DNA from: Mycoplasmoides fastidiosum
GTDB taxonomy: Bacteria; Bacillota_I; Bacilli_A; Mycoplasmatales; Mycoplasmoidaceae
DNA length: 64,000 nt
Assembly (NCBI RefSeq): GCF_024498275.1
Contig: NZ_CP101809.1
Coordinates: 992,001 to 1,056,000, forward strand
Direction: 5' to 3'
Position numbers and translations under genes: made by a program. The notes under the pieces are model-generated. The model did no database searches, was not told the DNA's origin, and saw only the letters and a list, made by a program, of their open reading frames with translations. Position 1 is the first letter of the stretch; every line of letters begins with the position of its first letter. This document shows positions 1-9,720 of this stretch, in pieces.

Positions 1-62
1 ATGCAAAGACTCCAAATATAAAGGTATAATTAGAACATAATTTTGAACAGACAAAATAGAAT

Positions 63-82
63 GCTAAAAATTGATTTTTAGC
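63..82. terminator. Short perfect inverted repeat, possible terminator
   Basis: GCTAAAAAT and ATTTTTAGC form a 9-bp perfect stem with a 2-base loop, followed within ten bases by a T run. It could end a gene lying to the left of the window. The stem is AT-rich and weak, so this is only a suggestion. Confidence 0.3.
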
Positions 83-187
83 TTCTGATTTTTTAAAAAT
101 GTTTGAATCTTAAAGAGTCTATTTTTTTTATTAAAGTTGGAACAAATTTGAATTTTCCATTGTAGAATAATCAAATTTTTTTACAAC

Positions 188-240
188 TTTTTTTTTTTTT
201 TTTTTGCTGTTGTATTTCTAATTGAAAAAATATATAGGAA
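188..240 (+). promoter_or_regulatory. T18 homopolymer and possible promoter of the restriction-modification locus
   Basis: A run of 18 T (188-205) lies 60 bases before the GHKL-ATPase start codon and is followed by TTGCTG/TTGTAT and, about 15 bases later, TATATA, which could act as -35 and -10 boxes. Homopolymers of this length are slippage-prone. It is comparable in length to the poly-A tracts in the lipoprotein promoters further right, but I see no shared flanking sequence. Confidence 0.35.
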
Positions 241-265
241 CTGATTTATTATCAGATAAACAAAC

Positions 266-2135
266 ATGAACAATGAAGGTTTTAAAATAGAATTTGATAA
301 AAATACAATTGATCATTTAGGCATAAAACTTTACAGTTCATTTCTTCCAGTAATTGCTGAACTTATTTCTAATTCCTATGATGCTGATGCTGAAAATATT
401 GTAATTAGTATTGATTACAACAATAAAATCGTGACTATCAAAGATAATGGAATTGGTATGAATCACGATGAACTAAATCGGAATTTTCTTGTCATTGGTA
501 AAAATAGAAGATTAACTGAAAAAAATGGTCTTTCTCTAATCAAAAAAAGAAAAATTACTGGAAAAAAAGGCTTAGGTAAATTAGCTGTTTTTGGCGTAGC
601 GAAAACTGTAGAAGTTATTTCGGTTAAAGAAGGAATTAAAAACGCTTTTATTATTAATTATGACGATCTAAAAGCTGAAATTAGTAATCATTATCGTCCT
701 AAAATTATTTTTGAAAATCAATCTACAAATGAATCTTCTGGCACAACAATCATAATTAAAGAAATTAAACAAAATAGTATTATGAGTATTGAAGATTTGG
801 CTAAAAGTCTTTCAAGAAGATTTACTTTTTATGATAATGATTTTGAAATAAAAATTCTTAATGAAAATAATAATGTAGAAATTTTAGTAAATAAATCACT
901 TTATTTCGATAGTTTGGAAAAACAATTTGAGTGAAAATTTCCAGCAGATTTTTCAAATGAAATAATAAGTTCTGTTGAACTAAAAAGATTAAATGAACAA
1001 AAAGTAACTGGAAAAATCTATACAAAAAGAACACCTTTAATGAAAAAAGATAGTGGTTTTGTTTTGTATGTGAGAAATAAATTAGCTTCTGAAAATGTTT
1101 TTTTCAATGATCGAGCTAATGACAGATTTAATAGTTATGTAACAGGTTTTTTTAATATTGATTTTATTGATGATTCAAATGAAAACGATTACATTTCTAC
1201 AACCAGACAATCTATTTTATGAGAAGAAAATGAAATCACACTTCAATTAAAAAATGATTTAAATAAATTAATTTCTAAAATTTCTGAATCATGAAGAAAA
1301 AATAGAAAAAAAGAAAAAGAGGATCAACTTAAATTAGATGATAGTTTTTTTAATGGTTTAAATCAGGCTGAAATTAATAGTATTAAAAAAGTTAAAGATA
1401 CTCTCTTAAATAATTCTGCTGAAATTGATGATATAGAATCAATAAAAAGAGTTTTAGAGGGTGTGCGAAATGCGTTTAAATTTGAAAGTTTTCAAAAATA
1501 CATTTATAACTTAAAAGATGAAGAAATTACTGTAGACACTATTGAAAAAATTACTTCTGATTGAGAATATATTGAAGCTAAAGAATTAGCACAAGTTGCT
1601 GTTGGACGTATAAGAGCAATTGAACAATTTGAAAAATTTGTACATGAAAATGCAAGCGAATCAAAAATCATTCAACCATTTCTAGAAAAATTTCCTTGAA
1701 TATTAGATCCAAGAATTACAACATTTAAACGAGAAACAACATATCGTAAACTTTTAAAAGAAAACTTTCCAGAAAAAAAAATTAGAAGAAAAAAATAGAA
1801 GAATTGATTTTTTATGTAATTTGATAAATGATGAACTAATCATTATTGAACTTAAAAGGCCTCAAATAAAAATCGGATTAGAAGATATTCATCAAGCTTT
1901 AAGTTATTCAATCTTTATTAAAGAAAAAGTTAAATTATCTCAAAAAATAAAAACTTTTTTAATATCCGATCGTTATGATATGGAAGAAGTGGCTGAATCA
2001 ATTGCTGAAGAGTTGAATAAATCAGAAAAATTATTCATCAGATCTTATTCCGACTTATTAAGAGATGCCAAAAAATTTAATGAAGAATTTATAAATAAAT
2101 ATGACGAAATCAAAAAATTTCATAATGATAAATAA
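266..2135 (+). pseudogene. MORC/MutL-type GHKL ATPase with C-terminal PD-(D/E)XK nuclease, frameshifted
   Basis: This is the putative restriction subunit of a restriction-modification system. Reading UGA as Trp, the first frame runs from ATG 266 to TAG 1796-1798 (510 aa). GHKL ATP-binding motifs are clear: the N-box ELISNSYDADA (E32, N36, D39), DNGIGM (60-65), GKKGLGK (99-105) and SGTT. The reading frame is broken in an A9 run at 1772-1781. With eight A it continues as RRIDFLC...LIIIELKRP to TAA 2133-2135, giving about 622 aa with a PD-(D/E)XK nuclease core (Asp, then ELK). The stretch PFLEKFPWILDP just before the break resembles Shedu/DUF4263-type nucleases. It sits 20 bases upstream of a C5 methyltransferase, a pairing known from MORC-type restriction systems. 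The break could be phase variation, decay or a sequencing error; the intact downstream frame argues it is recent or reversible. Confidence 0.75.
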
Positions 2136-2155
2136 AACAAAAATATAGGATAAAC

Positions 2156-3403
2156 ATGTTAAAAATCATTGATCTCTTTTCTGGAGCCAGTGGATTAACA
2201 GAAGGTTTTAGGTCGAAAAAAGATTTTAAATTTATTAGTCATATTGAAATGGATGAAAGTGCTTGTTCATCATTAAAACTTAGAAACATTTATTATTATT
2301 TAAAAGATAAAAATAAATTATCCCTATACTCTGATTATCTTCAAGGCAAAATTTCTAAAAGTCAACTTTATGCTGCTGTTCCAGCCAAAATTATTAGCGA
2401 TATTTTGAATGCAGAAATCAATAAACAAACAATGCCTTCAATATTTGAATTTATTGATCAACGTTTAAAAAATCAAAATTTAGATGGCATAATTGGTGGT
2501 CCGCCTTGTCAAGCTTATTCAACTATTGGTAGACATGGTAATAAAGCCAAGAAATCAACTGATGAAAGAATTTATCTCTATAAACATTATTTAGTTTTTT
2601 TAAAGCGCTATAAACCAAAATTTTTTGTTTTTGAAAATGTTAAAGGCTTAATTTCTTTTAGAGATGTGAAAAATGATTTGTTATTTCCTCAAATTCTCAA
2701 CGAATTCACTAAAGCAGGATATCAAGTTAACTATAAAATCATTAACGCTGAAGATTTTGGAGTTCCTCAAAAAAGAGAACGATTATTCATTATTGGACAT
2801 CGCAAAGACTTGTTAGTTAATAAATCTTTTTTTGATTACTTAGATAAACACAAAGAAACTCCTCCTTTGTTAAAAGAATTATTTGCCGAGTTACCTAAAA
2901 TTAAATCTGGTGAATCTGCAAAAGAATATGAAAATACTAAAACCAGTGCTGTAATTCAAAAATACATTCGTAATGGTACACAAGATGTTTTAACCCAACA
3001 TGATGCTAGAATACAAAATAAAAATGATTTAGAAATTTATAAATTGGTTTTAAAAGCAAAACAAAAAGGCACTAATTTAAAGTACGATGGACTTCCCAAA
3101 AAATTACAAACCCATGCAAATCTAACATCTTTTTTGGATCGTTATAAAGCCCTTGATTATAATTCAATTAGTCATACTGTTGTTGCACATATTGCCAAAG
3201 ATGGACATTATTATATTCACCCTGATTTAAAACAAAATCGATCCATTACTGTAAGAGAAGCAGCTAGAATCCAAGGTTTCCCGGATAATTTTTATTTTGA
3301 AAATTCTAGAACAGCAGAATTTAAACAAATTGGTAATGCCGTACCTCCAATTCTTTCCAAAAAAATTGCTACTTCAATTATTCAGTTTTTAAAAACAAAA
3401 TAA
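2156..3403 (+). CDS. DNA (cytosine-5-)-methyltransferase
   Basis: A 415-aa modification enzyme that transfers a methyl group from SAM to C5 of cytosine. The C5-MTase motifs appear in canonical order: motif I DLFSGASGLTEGF near the N terminus, motif IV GGPPCQAYS with the catalytic Cys, motif VI FENVKGL, motif VIII GVPQKRERLFIIG, motif IX VREAARIQGFP, and motif X QIGNAVPP close to the C terminus. The region of about 130 residues between motifs VIII and IX would be the target-recognition domain. The gene is free of UGA-Trp interruptions. ATG 2156 follows an AGGAT Shine-Dalgarno-like sequence. It lies directly downstream of the GHKL-ATPase/nuclease gene, so the two probably form one operon in which the methyltransferase protects host DNA. 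The target sequence cannot be read from the gene. Confidence 0.93.
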   Translation: MLKIIDLFSGASGLTEGFRSKKDFKFISHIEMDESACSSLKLRNIYYYLKDKNKLSLYSDYLQGKISKSQLYAAVPAKIISDILNAEINKQTMPSIFEFIDQRLKNQNLDGIIGGPPCQAYSTIGRHGNKAKKSTDERIYLYKHYLVFLKRYKPKFFVFENVKGLISFRDVKNDLLFPQILNEFTKAGYQVNYKIINAEDFGVPQKRERLFIIGHRKDLLVNKSFFDYLDKHKETPPLLKELFAELPKIKSGESAKEYENTKTSAVIQKYIRNGTQDVLTQHDARIQNKNDLEIYKLVLKAKQKGTNLKYDGLPKKLQTHANLTSFLDRYKALDYNSISHTVVAHIAKDGHYYIHPDLKQNRSITVREAARIQGFPDNFYFENSRTAEFKQIGNAVPPILSKKIATSIIQFLKTK

Positions 3404-3417
3404 CTTAACTTTTTCAG

Positions 3418-3447
3418 CAGTCAAGAATTTTCTTGACTGTTTTTTTA
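3418..3447 (+). terminator. Terminator of the restriction-modification operon
   Basis: CAGTCAAGA and TCTTGACTG form a 9-bp stem with a 4-base loop, followed by a run of T. It starts 15 bases after the methyltransferase stop codon. Confidence 0.85.
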
Positions 3448-3482
3448 TTGTTTCAATTAAATTTAAATTTTTATCTAAAAAA

Positions 3483-3545
3483 TTATCCCCATCATTTTGC
3501 CTTTATTCACGCCAAAAAAAAAAAAAAAAAGCCCTTGGCTAAAAT
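3483..3545 (+). promoter_or_regulatory. Poly-A (A17) promoter module of lipoprotein L1
   Basis: TTATCCCC (3483-3490), A17 (3514-3530), then GCCCTTGGC and the -10-like TAAAAT (3540-3545). 49 bases separate TTATCCCC from the -10 box. There is no recognisable -35 hexamer, because its place is occupied by the A tract. Confidence 0.75.
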
Positions 3546-3553
3546 TGGATTTG

Positions 3554-3573
3554 TTCAAACTAAAATGTTTGAA
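3554..3573 (+). promoter_or_regulatory. Leader stem-loop of L1
   Basis: TTCAAAC and GTTTGAA form a perfect 7-bp stem with a 6-base loop, just after the predicted transcription start and 39 bases before the start codon. Hairpins of different sequence occupy the same place in L2-L9. Confidence 0.55.
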
Positions 3574-3612
3574 TGTCAAAATTATTTTTAGACAATTAAG
3601 GATCTTAATTTA

Positions 3613-4908
3613 ATGAAAAAATTCAATTTATTCAAGAATAATAAACTGTGATTAGCCAGTTTAGGAATTGCTACTACCAGTAGCTTAGTTCTAGCCGCAT
3701 GTGCGAGTCAAAATACTAATAACAGCAGTAATAATACTGTTCACCCAGAAAATTCCAAACCAACCCCTGCGCCTGACTCTGGTACAATTCCCCAAACACC
3801 AGCAACTCCAGAAGTACCAAAATTACCAACTGCAACTGTAGAACAAAAATCTTTAGCAACAGCCATTTTAAATAATAGTGATGTGAAAGCAGTTTTACAA
3901 GAAACTGTAAATAAAACTAAAGAAAATATTTTGAATCAAATTAAAACAGTTACATTGCTTGATACACTAAATCAAGACACTGTAGCTCAATCCATTCAAG
4001 CTCTTGGCAAAACAGAAGATCCTATGGCTGGTTCAGCAACAGCATCAGTTGTTGCTTTAATCAAAACATTAGAAGATAACGTTACTAAAGCTGATAACAA
4101 TAGTGTTCCAACTGCACAAAAAGATAAATTCAAAAAAACTCTAAAAAAAGTTATTAGTGATGCTGATGCGCTATTAAAAACTTTAAATGCTTTGCCCAAA
4201 AAAGATGATGCAACCAAATTAGCTGATTTAGAGAAAAAATTAGAAACTGCAGTTAATGAGTTTGTTAGTGTGAGTGCTGAAGCCGAATTAACAACTAAAT
4301 TAGAAGCTTTACTTAATGCACATAAAAACTATCAAACAGAAGTAAAAGTAGTTACAGAACGATTGGTAAATGCTGAACAAAAAGCTTTCATTTTAGATAG
4401 TTCCACATCAGCTTTAGAAAAATACATTGGTTCTGAAGTGGCAACATTTTTAACCGGAACTGATGGCAAAAAACATACTGATACTTTAGCCCATTTAACT
4501 AATCAAGTTCGTACTGGTGTTTTAGGTACATTAGGTGCTGATTTATGAACTGTTGGTAATATTAGTGAAACTGTAGCCATGAATAATCGACCAACAAGCA
4601 TTCAAAAAGATTCTAAAAGTGATCGGTTATATAAAATTGTAGTTTATCTTGCTGAACAGCAATTTTCATGAAATCAAATTAATTCTGAACTAAAGAATTT
4701 AACTTATCACCAAAGTTTATTATTAAAACTACCAAGTGCGCTAAATTTATTAGCTTTACATGCTGATGTTATTGTTCCGGTTGATGTGGCGCGGTTAAAT
4801 GCTTATTTATTAAATAATGTTGTTCTAAAAAATTATCCCCATTCTTTTATTCAATCTGTGGTCAAAAAAAAAAAAAAAAAGCCCTTGGCTAAAATGGGTT
4901 CTGTTTAG
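3613..4908 (+). CDS. Lipoprotein L1, 3'-truncated copy reading into the next promoter
   Basis: Array lipoprotein with signal peptide KKFNLFKNNKLW..., lipobox VLAAC (Cys30) and an N/S/T/P-rich linker to about residue 75, followed by helical A/K/T/L-rich sequence. The conserved DVARLNAYL motif is at residue 391, the same position as in full-length L5. Only about 13 residues later (after base 4824) the family sequence stops, and the frame runs into TTATCCCC, through the A17 tract (read as lysines) and the -10 box of L2, ending at TAG 4906-4908 (431 aa). The C-terminal 300 residues and the terminator are missing, which fits a deletion between repeats. The protein may be exported and lipid-anchored but lacks the C-terminal domain. 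The reading frame of its tail depends on the length of the poly-A tract. Confidence 0.8.
4833..4895 (+). promoter_or_regulatory. Poly-A (A17) promoter module of L2
   Basis: TTATCCCC (4833-4840), A17 (4864-4880), GCCCTTGGC and TAAAAT (4890-4895), with a spacing of 49 bases. The whole module also lies within the open frame of truncated L1. Confidence 0.75.
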
Positions 4909-4927
4909 AGTTTAAAAAACTTTAAAC
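4903..4927 (+). promoter_or_regulatory. Leader stem-loop of L2
   Basis: GTTTAGAGT pairs with ACTTTAAAC: nine pairs, one of them G-U, with a 7-base loop. L6 and L7 have A-U at the G-U position, which keeps the stem. Confidence 0.55.
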
Positions 4928-4978
4928 ACTCTAAAAATAATTTTTAAGAAAACATAAAAATAGGTAATTTTTTAATTC

Positions 4979-7117
4979 ATGAAGAAATTAAAATTCCTCC
5001 ACAAAAATAAATTATGATTGGCTAGTTTAGGTTTAGCTACAACAGGAAGTTTAGTCCTTGCGGCTTGTGGAAATAATGTTCATCCTAACCAACCTAAATC
5101 TGATGACAAGAAATCAGATAATACCGGTTCAACAAAACCAAACACGGATGATTCATCTAAAAAAGATGAATCAGGTAATGAACCTAAACAAGAAGATACT
5201 AAATCTAAAGTCCCAATAGCTACAACCCAACAATTAGCAGCTACAAAAAGCTTATTGTCAAATTCTGAAATTAAAACCCATTTAACTGATGTAGTTAAAC
5301 AAGCTTATGATTTAGTTAAACAAAATCTAACAGAAGTAACTGAAATTGGCGCTTTTAACCGTAGTAAAATCACTAGTTCAATTTATGCTTTAGATAAATC
5401 TAAAAAAACTTCTCCAGCAGCTGGTGATACAGATGTAAAAACTTTAGTGAATAAATTAAAAGCTGATGTTGAAGCAACTGATAGTAATGTACCTAGTGAA
5501 GAAAAAGCTAATTTTAATGCGGCATTAAAAGCAGTGACTGATCATGCCACTAGTTTATTAACTGCTTTAGAAGCACTGCCAGCTGATGATGCAACTAATG
5601 AATTAGCCGCTTTACAAAAATCATTAGAAGCAGCACTAGATAATTACAAAGAAGCAACAGCAACTGATGGACAAACTAAATTAACTGCTTTAGTAACTGC
5701 TAAAAATAACTATCAAACTAAACTAAGTGCGGTTAATTCTTTGTTGCTAACAGCAGAACGTAAAGCCTTTGCTTTAGATCGAGCAACTTCTGAACTGCAA
5801 AAATACATCAATACTAAAGTTGCTGCTTTTTTAACTGGCGCAAAACAAGGTCAACATACTAAAGATTTAAATGATTTAGTTGCTAAAGTACGCACCAATG
5901 TTTTGGGAACACCTGGTAAAGATTTATGATTAGAAGATGATGCACCAGCTGATATTGCAACCGATAACAAGAAAAAAGAAAGCACTCAACTTTATGCCAT
6001 GGTTGCTAGTTTAGCGCACCAAATTGCCTCTTGAAATAGTCTGAATAACGCTTTTAAAGTATTTACTTACAATCAAGGTTTATTATCTGAATTACCAAGT
6101 GCTTTAAATGTTTTAGGTTTACACATTGATGTCAAAGCCCCATTAGATGTAGCGCGGTTAAATGCTTATTTAGTTGTTGACAAAGCTAATATTGTGAAAC
6201 TACTAATTAAAGATGATGCTAATAGCATTAAAAAAACTTTAGAAAAAGTTAGTGCAGGAATTAAACACTACGAAGATGTTTTAGTAGCATCTGGTGATAA
6301 AAGCAATAATATGGCAAAATTAGTTAAAGATTTGACTGATTTAGAAGAAGCAGTAAAATCTGATACTGATAAAAAAAATAAAGTTGCTGCATTAAAAACT
6401 GCTGCTACAACATTAGTATCTCATTTTAGTAAATTCCAAGTTGAATGAAAAAAATTAGAAAGTTTTTTGGTAACTACAGAAAAAACTACTAAAGTTTATC
6501 CATTGTTACAAATTGCTGATAATTTAAATCAAGCGATTGCAGTTTCTGATAGTTATGGACAAGTTTTAGAAGTAATTAGTCAAGCTAAAAAATTAGAAAC
6601 TGTTGTTGATGGCATTAACGATAACTTAATGATTAAAAAAGGAGCAGCTGCTACTACAGTTACTTCTACTTTAAAAACTTTAGTTGATGATATTAAAAGT
6701 ACTACTAAAGGTTTTGGTAAAGCTTTAAATGATTACTTAAATGTAACAGGTTGACCAGAAACTGCTGTTACTGGCAGAAATGATGCAAATAATAAAGCAA
6801 AAGGTTTAGCAGAATCAATTGCTAAAAAAACAGGAACTACTTATTCTGGTTATTTATATAAAGAAGGAATTGTAAAACCAACAACTGCAGCAACAGGTAA
6901 TAAACTTTCATTAGAAGAGTTACAAACTGAATTAGTTAAACTACAGCTTAATGATAATGCAGCTCAACCTACAAATAAAACTTTAGGTGATGTTAAAGAT
7001 CTTTTAGTTAAACAATTAACTCCAAACAAAGATAGTCAAACTGCAGCGCTAAACAAACATTTACCAGAAATGTTTAATAACGGTGATGTGTTACCTGAAA
7101 CTGAAAATCATATTTAA
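4979..7117 (+). CDS. Array lipoprotein L2 (712 aa)
   Basis: A full-length member of the array, probably exported by Sec, lipid-modified at Cys30 (lipobox VLAAC) and displayed on the cell surface. A K/D/S/P-rich linker (31-75) leads into A/T/K/L-rich helical sequence. The recognisable family blocks, in order, are EIGAFNRSKI, AERKAFALDRATSEL, KVRTNVLGTPGKDLW, QLYAMVASLAHQIASW, DVARLNAYL, and the C-terminal FNNGDVLPETENHI. Trp codons are mostly UGA, including Trp13. A weak AGG ribosome site precedes ATG 4979. Closest relatives by eye are L3, L4 and L5, which share the charged KSDDKKSD-type linker (reduced in L3). I recognise no enzymatic motif. Adhesion or immune evasion is inferred from family behaviour only. 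Confidence 0.9.
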
Positions 7118-7150
7118 TTAATTCAAAATTTTTAATCTGACAAATTACAA

Positions 7151-7182
7151 AACAGATCACAATTAATGTGATCTGTTTTTTT
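7151..7182 (+). terminator. Terminator of L2
   Basis: AACAGATCAC and GTGATCTGTT form a 10-bp stem with a 7-base loop, then a T run. This stem is reused with small changes after most genes of the array. Confidence 0.88.
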
Positions 7183-7193
7183 GTTGCTAAAAA

Positions 7194-7253
7194 TTATCCC
7201 CATTTTTTTATTAGTTGTACCGCCAAAAAAAAAAAAAAGCCCTTGGCTAAAAT
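7194..7253 (+). promoter_or_regulatory. Poly-A (A14) promoter module of L3
   Basis: TTATCCCC (7194-7201), A14 (7225-7238), GCCCTTGGC and TAAAAT (7248-7253). The spacing is 46 bases, three shorter than in the A17 copies, and the difference lies entirely in the A tract. Confidence 0.75.
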
Positions 7254-7260
7254 GGGTTCT

Positions 7261-7285
7261 GTTTAGAGTTTGCAAAACTTTAAAC
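7261..7285 (+). promoter_or_regulatory. Leader stem-loop of L3
   Basis: GTTTAGAGTTT pairs with AAACTTTAAAC: 11 pairs including one G-U, with a 3-base loop. It is the strongest leader hairpin in the array. Confidence 0.6.
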
Positions 7286-7335
7286 ACTCTAAAAATAATT
7301 TTTAAGAAAACATAAAATAGGTAATTTTTTTATTT

Positions 7336-9450
7336 ATGAAGAAATTAAAATTCCTCCACAAAAATAAATTGTGATTGGCGAGTTTAGGTCTTGCTACAAC
7401 TGGGATTTTAGTACTTGCCGCTTGTGGGAGTAATGTTCAACCTAACCAACCTAAATCTGATGCAGCTAAACCAAATACCGATGATTCATCTAAAAAAGAT
7501 GAATCAAGTAATGAACCTAAACAAGAAGATACTAAACCTAAAGTTCCAACAGCCACAACTCAACAATTAGCTGTTACAAAAAGCTTATTGTCAAATGATG
7601 AAATCAAAACCCATTTAACCAATGTAGTTAAACAAGCTTATGATTTAATTAAGCAAAATCTTGAAGAAGTAACTGAAATTGGAGCTTTTAACCGAACTAA
7701 AGTAAATAATTCTATTTATGCTTTAGATAAAAATAAAAACACAGCCAAAAAAGACGGTGATACTGATGTTAAAGAGTTAGTTGAAAAACTTCAAACAAAT
7801 CTAGCTGCTAGTGATAGTAATGTTCCTGAAAATGAAAAAGCTAATTTTAATGCCGCATTAAAAGAAGTGACTGATCATGCTGCAAGTTTATTAACTGCTT
7901 TAGAAGCGCTTCCAGCTGATAATGCCACTAATGAATTAACTGCTTTAAAAGATGCTTTTGTAAAAGTTCTTGATGAGTATAAAACAGCTAATGCAGCCGA
8001 TGCACAAACAAAATTAACTGCATTAGTAACTGCTAAAAATAATTACCAAACTAAATTAAGCGCAGTTAATTCATTGTTGTTAACTGCAGAACGTAAAGCC
8101 TTTGCTTTAGATCGCGCAACTTCTGAATTAGAGAAATATATTAACACTAAAGTTGGTACATTTTTAACTGAAGGCAATAAAAGTAGTGAACATTCAACCA
8201 ATTTAAATAATCTAATTACCAAAGTACGCACCAATGTTTTAGGAGCTCCAGGCAAAGATTTATGATTAGAAAATGATGCTCCAGCTGATATTGCAACAGA
8301 TAAAAATAAAGCAACCAGCAGTCAACTATATGCTATGGTCGCGAGTTTAGCCCATCAAATTGCTTCTTGAAATAGTTTGAATAACACTTTCAAAGTATTT
8401 ACTTACAATCAAGGATTACTGTCTGAATTACCAAGCGCTTTAAATGTCTTAGGTTTACATATTGATGTCAAAGCACCATTGGATGTTGCATGATTAAATG
8501 CTTACTTAGTTGTTGATAAAGCTAATATTGTGAAATTATTAAATGCTGGTGATGCTAATAGCATTAAAAAAGTTTTAGAAAAAATTAGTGTCGGTATTAG
8601 TCATTACGAAGAAGTTTTAGGCAAACCTGAAGGACAATCTAATGGAATGGCTAAGTTAGTAAAAGATTTAACTGATTTACATGCTGTTGCAACTGGTAAT
8701 GGTAAAACTAAAGCTGCTGCTTTAAAAACTGAGGCTGAAACACTAGTAACTAATTTTGAAAAATTTAAAACTGAATGAAATAAATTAGAAGGATTTTTAT
8801 TTACGGGAAAAGATGCTGCTAAAGTTTATCCGTTATTACAAATTGCTGATAATTTAAACCAAGCAATCGCTGTGTCTGATAGTTATGGTCAAGTTCTAGA
8901 AGTAGTGAGTCAAGCTAAAAAATTGGAAACCCTTGTTGACGGTATTAATAATAATTTAGTTGCTAAAGCAGGATCAGCTTCTACAGTTATCTCAACTTTA
9001 AAAACACTTGTAGATGATATTACAAATACCACAACTAAATTTGGAAAAGCATTAGCTGATTTTGCAAAGGAAACCACTTGAGGAACAACAGCTGTTACTG
9101 GTCGGTCTGAAACAAATACAGAACAATTAGCTTCTTCAATTGCACGTGAAAAAACTGAAAATAGTAAAAAAACCTATTCAGGTTATGTTTATCTTAACGG
9201 AATTGTTAAATCAAATCCAGCTGCAACAAATGCTAAATTTTCATTAGAAGACTTACAAACTGAATTGAAAAAACTAACTCTAAAAAATACTGCAACCCCT
9301 GCTGCAAATCAAACTTTAGGTAATGTAAAAGATCTTTTAGTTCAACAATTAAGACCAAATATTGATAGTCAAACTGCAGCATTAAATAAACATTTACCAG
9401 AAATGTTTAATAATGGTGATGTGCTACCTGAAACTGAAAATCATATTTAA
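7336..9450 (+). CDS. Array lipoprotein L3 (704 aa)
   Basis: Member of the L2-L5 subgroup with lipobox Cys30 and a shortened K/D/E-rich linker that lacks the KSDDKK block present in L2, L4 and L5. The helical body carries EIGAFNRTKV, LLTAERKAFALDRATSEL and the TNVLGAPGKDLW block, and the C terminus is FNNGDVLPETENHI. The otherwise invariant DVARLNAYL motif reads DVAWLNAYL because the Arg codon has become UGA (base 8491), which is Trp here. A stretch of 107 bases (8563-8669) is identical to L5, while L4 differs there, a mosaic pattern that suggests gene conversion. Its promoter has the shortest A tract of the long-tract group. Confidence 0.9.
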
Positions 9451-9480
9451 CTAATTAGAAATTTTTAATTAAAAAATTAC

Positions 9481-9513
9481 AAAACAGATCACAAATTTGT
9501 GATCTGTTTTTTT
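9481..9513 (+). terminator. Terminator of L3, 30-bp perfect palindrome
   Basis: Bases 9481-9510 are a perfect inverted repeat (15-base arms, AAAACAGATCACAAA and its complement), followed by more T. An identical copy ends L4. Confidence 0.88.
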
Positions 9514-9573
9514 ATTGTAATTTAGCTAATTTATAAAATAGTCAGAATCAATTTTAATTTCTGATTAAAAAAA

Positions 9574-9636
9574 TTATCCCCACTCTTTTATCCAATTTAC
9601 AGCCAAAAAAAAAAAAAAAAAGCCCTTGGCTAAAAT
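9574..9636 (+). promoter_or_regulatory. Poly-A (A17) promoter module of L4
   Basis: TTATCCCC (9574-9581), A17 (9605-9621), GCCCTTGGC and TAAAAT (9631-9636), with a spacing of 49 bases. Confidence 0.75.
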
Positions 9637-9643
9637 GAGTTCT

Positions 9644-9668
9644 GTTTAGAGTTGAAAAAACTTTAAAC
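9644..9668 (+). promoter_or_regulatory. Leader stem-loop of L4
   Basis: GTTTAGAGTT pairs with AACTTTAAAC: ten pairs including one G-U, with a 5-base loop. Confidence 0.55.
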
Positions 9669-9720
9669 AATCTAAAAATAATTTTTAAGAAAACATAAAA
9701 ATAGGTCATTTTTTTAATTC

